Assembly: GCA_013350335.1 (NCBI GenBank)
Contig: CM023538.1
Coordinates: forward strand, 62,051,080-62,115,079
Direction: 5' to 3'
Length of the DNA: 64,000 bases
Source of the DNA: Chimonanthus salicifolius
Lineage: Eukaryota > Streptophyta > Magnoliopsida > Laurales > Calycanthaceae
Positions 48,701-60,700 of this stretch are shown in pieces. Both the position numbers and the translations under genes were made by a program. The notes beneath the pieces were generated by a model. It saw only the letters and a list, made by a program, of their open reading frames with translations, was not told where the DNA came from and did no database searches. How positions within the stretch are numbered: position 1 is the stretch's first letter; each line of letters opens with the position of its first letter.

Positions 48701-51700
48701 TTGCAGTACATTAAAGCATTGGTCAATATTTCCCCATCTCTTCATTGAGAGGAACCTTTAGGAGCCAAAAAGCATGTTTACCATTTTGTCTCCTCAAAGC
48801 TATTACAAAATTTGTAACATGGATATTAGAAGGAAAAATCATTAAGCCACAACACTTTTCAATTATTTCTTATTCATGCAATTTACATATTTCTTTTTCT
48901 TTTAATGATTTACATCTCTCTTTACCATTTATTTCGATAATTTATAGAAGTTCCAATCTAGCCCTTCATTCATCCACCATTACATGGAAATCTATAGCAA
49001 GCTACACCTGTGCTCTTGAAAACACATTAATGGGTACTGCAGTACAGGTGCAGTTTGCTGGAAAGTGACAAACATATGCTTTCTTTTATTCCTTAATATT
49101 TTTTTTTCAAAATCACATTTTGAGAATTAAGTGGCAATCATATGCTGCAATTGCAACCAAACAAAGAAGGTAAACTATGAAAAGCAAAATGATTTATATT
49201 AAACAGATTATTCATCATAAAGTGGAAAAGTTGGATGAGTGACTACAAGCTACACCAAGCCTGAGTTTGAAACTAAGATGATTCAATGTGATAGGCTTCA
49301 GTAGTGCCAAACTTTAGGAAATGTGAGGATGACACCCTACATCTGCTCTGATTTGCCACTCATCTGAAGGCAATACAGTTTCCCTTATGGGCATCCATTT
49401 TAACAGAGTACGTGTTTTCCACATTTTCAAAGCAAGCAACTAGAATATCTGTACAACACACTTCAGAAACTGTCTACAATGGTAATGATGTCAAAAGAAT
49501 ACATTCAACAAGAACGATTAGTGATAGACTGTTTCTGAGTACCTGTAAAAGCACAGTATCCTAGAAGTATCAAGCCTTCATCAAATAAAGGGACTCTGCA
49601 CCAAAATAAAAACGCAACGAGCTTGCAGGTTGAAGAGTATTGAGAACATATAAGTAATATCAAAGAAAAATGCACATAGCAACATCAGGAAAATAAAGGA
49701 TTCGGTACCCAGAATTGAGCTTGGCACTGAGTCCATTTGCAATGGCTAGAGGAAGAAACAGTAATGACTGTTCAAAGTTCAAAAAGACAGACACAAATTA
49801 GTGTGAAATGGATGCCTGTACAACTAGAGATGAACCAACAAAAGAATGCTAAATAAATCTACATTTAGAAACAAAATACATTCTCATGCAGTTTTTCAAT
49901 GTCACTCATTTTAAGCAATTTCTTGGGAGGGAATTTCTAAGGAAACGTTAAAAATATTTTGGGCTTTTTTCTCATAATATACTGGAAAAGTCAGATAAGA
50001 AGCAAAGAGAATAAAAACAATTTAAAAATATATAAACACCTTTGTAAATCTAAAAAAATAGAAAGATCAAAAGAATAAAAGATCTTGGACATATCTATTT
50101 AAAAGGTTGGCGATTTTGCGTTTTATTTTGTGCATTATACAAAGAAAATCATTAAATACAATGCATATTGTTGCCTGTTCACTTCTTCTGGATTGTTGTT
50201 ATAATCCCCTTGAATTAAACCTTGCTTTAGTAAGAGTTCAAGTTCATTGTTGTCTTCTATTGTTATTACTTGTGGATCTTTTGAAGAGTCTACAAGGGGC
50301 AACTTGCAACAGTCCACCAATAGGCGTGTGATTGTAGGCTGGTTTTAGCCTCTTCCAATTTCCAAGTTAGGTTCTACTTTTCCTTGACATATCTATTTAT
50401 TTGGATTAAATATGCAAGAGGTGTTTCACACCCAAATGGGCACCAGTTGGTTTGCACTGACATGTGTGAGGGGTTTACATAAATAGGAGTGAAAATCCCA
50501 AAAAACACCCCATTGTTTATACCAAACAATGGGCCCACATGCCAACCATTCTAAGAACGGTCATGTGACCCAATTTGACACCTATTAAATTAAAACACAC
50601 CATTTAAGAAAGATATGGCCCTTCAAATACCTAATTTTGAACCATTTACATTATAGCTTAGCATCATTAGATGGAGCTAACTTACTACTCCCTCTATCCC
50701 ATTTTAAAATTTTGAATTTTTTAAGGAATGCCTCTCAAAAGGCTTATGAATTTTTCTCCACATTCTTCAACTCTTCCAAAATGCATATGAGACAACTAAA
50801 TTAGGACAGAGGGAGTAATATTTAATATCCAAGTGGATACTTTTCTATCTTTATCCTTCCTAATTATTGGAATGCATTCAAGTAGGGGTCTATACCAGGA
50901 TGTAGTCTATACGCCATTCTTTTTGGAGTGTATCGGACTGCTCTTTTACATATATAGAGATGATTACAGACACAGTGAACCCATCCCACCTCCTCCTTGT
51001 GGAGCCACTTTGAACCACAGAGATGTGTCTAATGGAAATGTCAATGGTTAAGGGTGTACTAAAATAAATTTGATTGGACAGATCAAGCCATAATTTTGAA
51101 ACTCACAAAGTTTGGATTGCTTCAAATACTTTATTTTAACCTTGTCCTCTAAAATCATGGCTTGAATGATCCAATTTTATTTTTCATAGGCCCCATACTC
51201 AAGCATAGATCCTTCCAACAATCCATCTCCGTGGCTCAAAGTGGGTCTTACATAGGGTGGCACAGGTGATCATTTGTGTCACACACACTACTATTCAAAA
51301 TTAAAACTCGAAAACATCACAATATTTTAAAAATCAGTGATAGAACAAATAAACATTGAAAAATAAAAAGCCTCTGGCGACTAAGATAAAAGATCTATAG
51401 AAAGAATTAACAAACCCCACACGGGGTAGCTCAACTGGTAACATTCAGCCTCAGGAAGCGGGATGGTGCGAGTTCGAGTCCCCGTGGCGTAACCCGGTGG
51501 CTATCCTGTGGGGGCGTGGAATGTCATCCAAAGGGAGGGTTTAGTAGCACTGTGCTCGAGGTTCCCCCCCTCCGTCATCAAAAAAAAATTAACAGTGGAA
51601 AGTGGTAACAGATCAGCTCAAATCAAGCATAAAAGCTATTAACCTAACTCACCCTAATTATGTAACCCGACTATTAATCAGGTAGGAAATCCCAATTGGG

Positions 51701-54700
51701 TCCAGGTCTGGTTTGCAGGTTATGTAAAGAATTTCTATTAGGTTTACATGTATTGATCTAATCTTAAAGTCAACTGTTGGTTAGGTCAAACCAAACAAAT
51801 TACCACTGGAGGTTGGTGATCTGGTTAGAAATTGATACCCCTAACTCTGCTAAACATAAGCAGTTGTTTTCTTTTTCTTTTTCCTTAAGCAACAAAAATT
51901 ATCAGGTTAAGGTTTTAAGAAAGTACATACCATACACATCCCAGTTTTTAAGCCCTTGGGTTCATCACATAAGTGAGCCAAAATCAACCTTCCCTGCCAA
52001 AAAATGAATATCTTGGAAAGTAAACGATGAAATAAACAAGGAAATGAACCTGTCAACAACCACATTAATTGCAGCATGGCAATAACTAATTTTGGTAGCA
52101 GCATGTAAAACATACTTGACATATAAGCATTGAGGATGCAGCCAAACTGGCATATATATTGCAAATAAATTGAGAATTCCATCCAAAGTATGAAAGCCAC
52201 CAGTGAGGAAAATGAAATCAACACTCACTAGTGTTAGTAACTTTTGTTTAGCTAGTAAATTGAACGAGAGAAGTAGGATGCATAGTTTCTCAGTTGACTT
52301 ACTGGGACTTGCAACCTGCTTCTTTGTGACTGCGTGTCTAAACCAACTTATTGGCAAGAAGTAGTCACATGGTATCATTGATTAGCAAGTCAATGTTTTT
52401 CAATTTAACACCAAGTTCTTTGATGGGTTGAATAAGTGTGCTGGAATACAGATTTTCATGCTTCATTGTTTATGTTGAGCAAAGAACTGACAAATGCTAT
52501 GCAGCAACTGTACTGTCAGGAACTTCAACCCAGTGTCGGCAGAACAAGGGTAAAAGATATGATCTTAGATCTTCTAAAAAAGGCATAGTTAGGTATCTCA
52601 CCACACAAAATCCGAATGCAAATCCAGTTCCCACAATAAGAAGATATGGATGAGTCCGCATAACATCAGATGGAGACAAGAAAGACCTACATGAGGAAAC
52701 AGTTTTTACATATAGACAGTTTTTGTCTGTTTAACAAACAAACTTATTTAACTACTACTCCCAAAAAAAAACTTAATTAACTTCCAGCAAGGAATTGTAA
52801 TCCATACCAGATGAGGACACCGCCCAGAAGCACACCAACAGGAAAAAGCTGGCAAAGGGTGATAAATTATGAGAAAATTTGAGAAACTAAAAAGTAGACA
52901 TTCCACAATTTTCTTACCATTGCTAATGCCATCAACATGCTTCCTTGCCTTGCTCGGACAACCTTATAAACATTGTAAATGCTGCACACAAACATCTAGA
53001 ATGATGATATATTTGAATGCCCATTAATATTTGAATCAGAAAACCAAATTGGGTTTATGCCGGATAGATCAACAACAAAAGTGACTTTTACTTTTAAGAC
53101 AACTGATGGAGAAATTTAGGGAGAAGAGGAAGAATCTCTATATGACTTTTTTTACTTAGAAAAGGCCTACGATAGAGTACCAAGAAACTAATTTGGAGAA
53201 TCTTGAGAAATAAATACATTTCCAAAGAACATCTCTGTATAATCAGCTGATGGCATATGCAATGAATAATAAGTTCATTATTGCAAGTTTAATATGTTAA
53301 CATGATCAAATGCTTACAATGTCACATCATCTTATGTTCTCATTTAATTTACAATTATTTTTGTGTAGAAATGGCATCGGGAAAACTCAATTGGCCTCTC
53401 CATCCTGAAGGAAACAAATTCAATTATCTGCAGTTTTTTGGTCAGTCGGGTGACATCTTCACAAGATCACCCCCCAATAAAAAAAAAAAAAGAACAAAAC
53501 TAACTTCATTCTTAAAACAGGAAGAAAAGGATGGAGAAGAGGGGGAGGCACTTGGACAATTTTTAATGTTATATCCTGCACAGCATGATAATTGTGACAA
53601 GGTAAAAGTACAAGAGAGTGAAAAAATAACATATAAAAGGGATATAGTAAAAAAATAGAAACTTACTTGTATCCAACAGTAGGTACAACACCAGCAATAA
53701 TCATTAAAAATAGCACAGCTTTGTAGACCGGTGTTTCTGATAGAAAACAGTCAGAACAAGAAGGAAGCTTTCATGAGGAGACTTATATAGTTAAAAATCC
53801 AACGCAAACACATTTACAGAAAAAAGTTAATATAATCTGGCCATGATCATGTGACTTAAACTACAAATTAATTATTATGGAAAGAACAAGGATACATCTG
53901 AAAAACGTAGATAAACAGAAAAAGAAACAATCTTTGAAAGGATTATTTCCTTCTGAGTGAAAAATGAATTTATTCAAAATATATGTACAAATGGCAGCCA
54001 TGCAGGTTTTAGTAGAAGCCATGGCTATGAAGATTACATGAAACGATGAATTTAAGAAGAATAAACACTAGATGCATAATAACAATAATAAATAAAAACT
54101 AGGCCATGCTAAAAACTCAGATTCAGATCAATGTTGAAAGGCATTGTTTGTAACTTATCATGCCCAGCTAAAAGTGAGGGGTACCTAAAGAGATAAGAGT
54201 TAAAATCCCTGTCCCTTAACCCCTAAAGAGAAGGAAGAGTCATGCTCAGGGATCCAGAAACCGAGTGCTTCCTTGACAGAAGCGGGAACTGAAGTGCTTA
54301 CAGTAGGCACTCCCACCTGTACACCAAAAGAGAGGGTGGGAGAGCTGCAATGAACATCTCTTCTAGACTTAGTAGTGGGGAGATGAGTTTCAGATAAGGC
54401 ATACTATTGTTCAGAAAGGATATCACATTATGATCAACATGGATGTATAAATTTTGTAATTTTGCACAAAGAATTGAACTCTCATTAATGCTCCAGTAAA
54501 TAAGGTAATCACCTATTTGCAAGAACTCTGTCATTAAAAAAAAAAAGCATCATCATAAAAAATGCTGCAATGGCTCTTAAAGATGTATGATGCACCTGTG
54601 GTAGACATTTGCACCCATGTCGGACACTCACACCTTTTCTTCATGGCTTTTCTCCTACTTGTTAACATTGTTTTTTAAGATAAACACTACCACACCTTTC

Positions 54701-57700
54701 TCCTCTTGAAGCCTAACTAAAATATTGATGCATTTGTCACTTGATTGTTTAGAGTAAATAATGTAGCGGAAGCGAGAAGAAATCGAAATAAGTCACTCCC
54801 GACGAAGATCGGAACTCACACACGTAAGTTGGTGCACACGTGTGAAAACAACTTAAAGGGGCAAGTGGCTGGCACGTGGGAGACTTAAGTTTTAGGGCTG
54901 GATTAGGGTATTTTCAAATGGGAAAAGGAAGAAAGGGAAAGAACGAAGAGGGAGGCAGCGGAAGTGAGGGATCGGCGGTGGAAACTTGAGGGAAAGAAAG
55001 ACGGAAGAAGGGAAGAAGAAGAAGAAGAAGATGGAGAAGAAGGCTGCTGTTTGTACCTGGTTATGTGCGAAGAAGACAGCAAAAGGAAGGAGTGGCAGCA
55101 GCAGCGAAACTGGCTGTATGGAGAGGACGATCCAGCGAGAAGATGACAACAAGATGGGGTTTTGAAACGGCGAAGGTTTGGGATAAAGCCCAAACTGCAG
55201 TGAATGTATCCTCTTGGGATTAAGCCCAAGGAGGAGAGGAAGACGCTGGATCTGGCCAGCCACAAGGAGGACCTGCAACAAGGCAGCAAAGCAGCGACGG
55301 ACAGGGATAATAGCCCTTCGACTAAATCAAGATTTTTCGGAAAAATAAGGTGTGTCTATTCTCCACCATACACATTATTTATAATAAAACTGCCGACTAT
55401 TACATGAATCTACCGACCCCTTTTTCCTATACCCTTCACTCGATTCTTATCCTAAGCTATTCTTGGAGCTTTCCAAGTTACACACAACTTCTAAATTCTA
55501 TCCTAAGACTCTTACTTCAGTCCTTATTCAAGTAGGACTCTTACATGGACAAAATAAGTAATAAACAAGACTAAGTAAAACAATGGAAAGGGTCCAGCTC
55601 GTGATTAAGCTCGTGGGTCACGCATCTTATCGACCCGGCAGGAATACTTATTCAAAAATCGGTCCGCAACATGTTCTACATCAGTAAAGCTAGTACATTA
55701 TTTTCTATCAATGTTATTCTTGCACCTCATATCATTTAAAATAAATTTAAATTTCAATGTATTAAAATATGATGCTGAGCCAGATACCCTTTTTTTTGGT
55801 ATGCTGAGTTTGTGTGTCAGACACCAATACTTGCACCAATACCCTTGCAACTAAGGCGATCGCTATAATTTTCTTGGCCATCCATGAAATCCTTCTATTG
55901 AACTTGGGTCATGGTTTTCAGATGGGATGCCCCAGTTATCATCTCAATGGAATGCCCCTTCTCTTTCATTGCTAGGTCTCGCAATTGCCACATTTCTTCA
56001 CACTTTTCTGAAGAAGTTAGTTTTAATTTTGACCAACTCATTTATTGTTATTGTTGAGTCTATTAAATCAGTATTGTGATTATTCTTTTTTTTTTTTTAA
56101 AGTAGCACTCTGATTATTCTTAATCTCTTAATTAATGCTCCATACATTGTCCACAAGCATTTCTAAAAAAATTTCTTGTCGAACTAATTACTACCACATC
56201 TTCTGCATGCATATACATTCTTAGGAATTTATCAGGGTGAAAACAACACAAGTCCCTTAAGTGTTTGTTTTAAAATTCTCCACTATCCAGTAGACCACTC
56301 ATAAGTTAAAGTTGTTTAAGACAAAGTAAGTTTTCAACAGTTAAAGGAAGCAAGGTTGAAGCAGTGAATCAAACGGAAGTGATGGCATCAACTATGTTTC
56401 TCAGATTATTTGAAATAAGTAACACAACCATGTTGGACATGTACTTAACAAAACAGTGTTTGATTCTTACTTGATTCTTTTTGTGTAAAATTTGACCATT
56501 AATTTTTTTAGTATCATTTACTGCATATTATTTTATTTCAAAAAGTACTCACATAGCCTATGAGATAATATGTGAATCCACAAATCCTATGTTTTCAGAC
56601 TCATTAAATTGGATAACACTCAAGTCAGGGCACAAGGTGCAGATTTAGGTGAGTACAATTTTGGTAGCCACACTAGCAATCTTATTTAGATACTTCGAAA
56701 CAAATATGTACAATTCTTATTATCAGAAATCTTAATCATTATTATAGAAAACTAAAAAATAGGTTTATTATAGATTGCTCAAAAAAAAAAAAACATAAGT
56801 AGGGTGTGCTTTGCAACTAGGAGATCTTCAGATTGGGCATCAAAAGAAAATCTACTTGGAATGAACTCCCGATATTTGGCTATGATTGGAGGGAGGAGAG
56901 ACTGGTTAACATTGGAAGGAGAGGGTCCATGGAGATGAGAGGGGGTCTTGAGTGGAATACTCAGTCTAAGAAGTGTATCTCCTTAACAAGATCATCTTGC
57001 CTCCCCCACTTAGAACTCCTAGTTTTTTACGTATTCAGCTCTTATCTACTGCCTATCAAATGCTCAGATTAAAATCTCTAATATTCTAGAGATTGAAATT
57101 ACTAATCATTGAGAAATTAGGCTTGGCAAATACACACTAAGGTGAGCTTGCCTTAACGTTAGGGGTGGTATGAAATAAGCCTACAACCTAGGCGAAGGCC
57201 CATGCGCAACCTAGCTTCCCCTTTGACTACACTGTTGGAAACCTAGAGCCCGTAATGGATCATCACGTGCTACTCACGAATATAAGTTGTTGGAAAGGTA
57301 GGACACAATGAATCTTGAGCAGAAGCAGCTGAAAATCTGGCAAAGAAAATTAGAAGCCTTGATACAACATATCAGCATCATTCTAGGGGAGTATTAAGTT
57401 GGATCCTTTTCACATCCACAACAGAAGTAAGCATTGTAAGCACAGAAAACCCATTGCAAGAATGTAGAAATATTACCTGGAAGCCATGGTATCCAACTCA
57501 AGAAAGGAATGGACACCCTAAAATCACGTACCCACCATTCAGCACCTGATAAAATGATGACTATAACGATGATAATCATGATACTAATAATAATAACAAC
57601 ATTATCAGATCACCATTGAACCCTCAAATTATAGAATGAAAAGTGAGTAACCAATTATCTAACTAGAAGACAGTGCCAAAACATACCCATGTAATTCACA

Positions 57701-60700
57701 GTGCTCAAGATCAGTGACATACCAACAAAACCTGTAAAGAAATGGGCCATGTAAACCAGCATAAGACCTTCTGTGGGTCCATTGATTTCTGGTAGAATAA
57801 GAGTATTTGTGAAAAAGCTGGATCAATGACAAATAGGAAATCAGTGAAAATGCTGAAAGCTCATCCAAACAAAAATTAGTAGCATGTAGAATTCATTTAA
57901 CTTCAGCTCAAGACCCATGAGGGTGGTCTATCCCCAGAGTTAGCAGTTGAAAAAAAGTTGGTTGTTCTTAGATCGACATAATATGATAATAAAATTTAAA
58001 TAATAATGAAATACTGTAAGCAAAAGAAGATACCATGAAAATTATTTCACAAAGGTATGGTAAATTTTGAAAATGATTACCAGGTCAAATGCAGCATATC
58101 TCATGAAATTGGTAGCTGATTAAATAACAGAGCAATGATTCCAAAATCTTGAAATTATTGTCAAAATAAATGTGATGTAGAAACATTTAATAATTCAAAT
58201 CAATATAGGACCATCTATATGATAAATATACTTGTCTACATTGAAATTTTAAATGAGATGGAAAAAATTGTTACAGTAATGAACTTTGCTTTTTTTGTCA
58301 TTAGACCTCCCACTAGAGTTCTCAATTTTATATTTTGCATTTTGTTCACATTGGCCAGTGCACGACCATCAAGACATAGATGAAATGAAACTTCTTTGCT
58401 GAATACCATTGTTCGCATCTCAGAAAAGAGGAGAACCATTCCTGCTGTAGACCAAAATAGTGCATATGCTTTGTTTATTTATAATACTAATACTTATTGT
58501 TGTTGTTGTTGTTGTAGGGGGTGAGAGGTGTGTGGGTGTATGCTTCTTCCAATGTTGGATGATAAAAACAGAGAAGTAGATAATGTGAACATGACAGAGA
58601 TGTGAACAATATAATCTCTCAGAGATGGGGAGAGAGAGGAGATGTAGACATGTAGCAATGGTTTCATTGAAGGAACCTTAAAAGGCAGCCCCTATAGATG
58701 AGGAGAGGGAATGCTCTTTATGATGGTTCGAGCAGATAGATAGGTGACCAGAAAAGGCCTCAGTATGGAGAATTGAAAGGTTACTGCTCCACAGCTTCCA
58801 TCAAAGCATGACAATATGAGAACTTAAATTGTGCACATGTATACTGTTGCACACGATACAGTAATTTGTTTAAGTACTCAAAAAACATGTCTTCAGGGTG
58901 AAAACTGATTTTGGTACAAAAACACAAGGAGCTGATATTAGCTTCATTGTTAAATGAAATGGTGAAGTTCATTCATCATCCCATTTCAGTATAAATGGCT
59001 TGATGAAGGCTGCTAAACAGTGTTCAAACTTGCTAATAGGGAATCACCACGAAGCCTACTCTTTCCTTTTCTTTGTATATTGTTTAACGGACATCTAGGT
59101 TCTCGACTCCATGGAGGCAACATGCCAATTGTATGAATAGTGGTAACATAGTGGAGAGCCAACAACCTTCAATAAATTAAGATGACATGACATTCCATAA
59201 GCATCATTTTAAGTAATTAATTCTCAGAAAGTTTCAAATCATCATACAGAAAGAAGATGGATAGAAACATTGTTTTTGATGGAATAGCAGATAAGAAATA
59301 TTTCCAACACCATCTGTCAGAAAAGAAAAAAGTTTGCAGGTGAAGTGAAAATGATACAGCTGTACAGGTTAAGTGGACACTTACTTTCCTGGCAACTTGT
59401 AGCAAGGTTATGAAAACGCTCCAAAACAAGGACCAAATGCTGTAATTCTAAGACATAATAACTGCCACTGGAGCAAGGTGCAAGGTGCAATTTTGGCACT
59501 AGTAGTCAAGGCACAGGGTGCAATCAAGAGGCAAGGGGTCCTAGAACCAAAGACAAAAGCACACATCTGGGCACGAGCCTAATTTTGCTAGGATCATTTA
59601 TTTAGATACTTCAGATATGTGTAGATTCAAGGATTCGTGTCCGTATTGCATCCATCTTGACAAAATAATATACTAACTCGAAGCACCAAAATAAATTGGA
59701 AACTGAGTTTTCAAGCACATTATATATATATAATGCATAAGTATATTATTTAGTAATTAGAGTTTATAATCAAGGAATCACTTTCAACTGGTTTCTTGTG
59801 GCGATTGGTCTATCTCTCTTAGACCTCTCTATTGGGATATAATGCTTTTGTACTTGTTTTTTCTCTTAATTAATGAAATCTTATTTGTTAGCGCTCAAAA
59901 AAAAAAAAAAAGGAATCACTTTCAACTGAGTGGCATCACCCATGAGCGACATTCTAGCCTGGGCCTTGTGGGGCCCAATGCATGGGAATGGGTGTGTTTG
60001 AAAGGTATTTTCAAGATGACCTTTCTCATAAAAAATCAGGTTCACTGTAATTGAAAAAGCCGTGATTTTCAAGGGTCAAAAGATCAACAATCAAGATGGG
60101 GTTAGTTTTGGATGGATTTTTAATCCAATAGTGAGATCAACTGGAAATGTGTTTAAATTGGATATGGATACACTTCATGGGGGTAGCTGGGTGTGAGAAG
60201 GAGAGTGTGATTTTGGACTCCAGTGAGCCCCACATGGGAGCCCATGTGGGGACGTCACTCATGGGCTGTGTCATCCAGCTGAAAAAAAAAAAATCTAATA
60301 AAGTACTACTAACAATTACTTTTGGCTAACTATAATATTTATTAAAAAACAAAAGAAATCAACATATTATAAAAAATATATATATGTTTCTGAATAAACT
60401 AGGCTTACGTAGGATGAGCCTGACTCTGAGCTAAGCAAGGTGTAAAATAGGTTTGGAGCCTAGGGGGTGCAACTAAAGTACATTTTGACTACTATGCAGT
60501 GAAGGATGGTGGAGGGTGAGAATTCTGCCCACTGAAGCCCCACCTATTGATGGAGACAACTACTAAAATGTTGAAAAAAGGACCATTAATCCATAAGTGG
60601 AAGAAAACAGCTAAAAGAAGCTATCCAAAACTCCTTGGGGAAGTAATATTTCCACAACCTCCGGTCTTCACCATACAGTTGGTTGAACATCTTATTATGG

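Larger units (their letters stand above)
59504..60485 (+). repeat. Dispersed AAPT-intron repeat, copy 3, with nested insertions
   Basis: Left part: GTAGTCAAGGCACAGGGTGC, TTTGCTAGGATCATTTATTTAGATACTTC, TTGGAAACTGAGTTTTCAAGC. Right part: AATAAACTAGGCTTACGTAG, GTAAAATAGGTTTGGAGCC. The two are separated by a 362-bp MITE (59921-60282) and a LINE tail (59791-59909). Confidence 0.6.

Noticed and set aside
51419..51490. Possible tRNA gene in an AAPT intron
   Set aside because: Good A and B boxes, but it is the head of a SINE with a target-site duplication and poly-A, and no paired acceptor stem.
54903..55289. Two overlapping long minus-strand frames (128-129 codons)
   Set aside because: Low-complexity Ser/Phe/Leu-rich translation of the purine-rich middle of an LTR-like insertion; no domain, no splice context.
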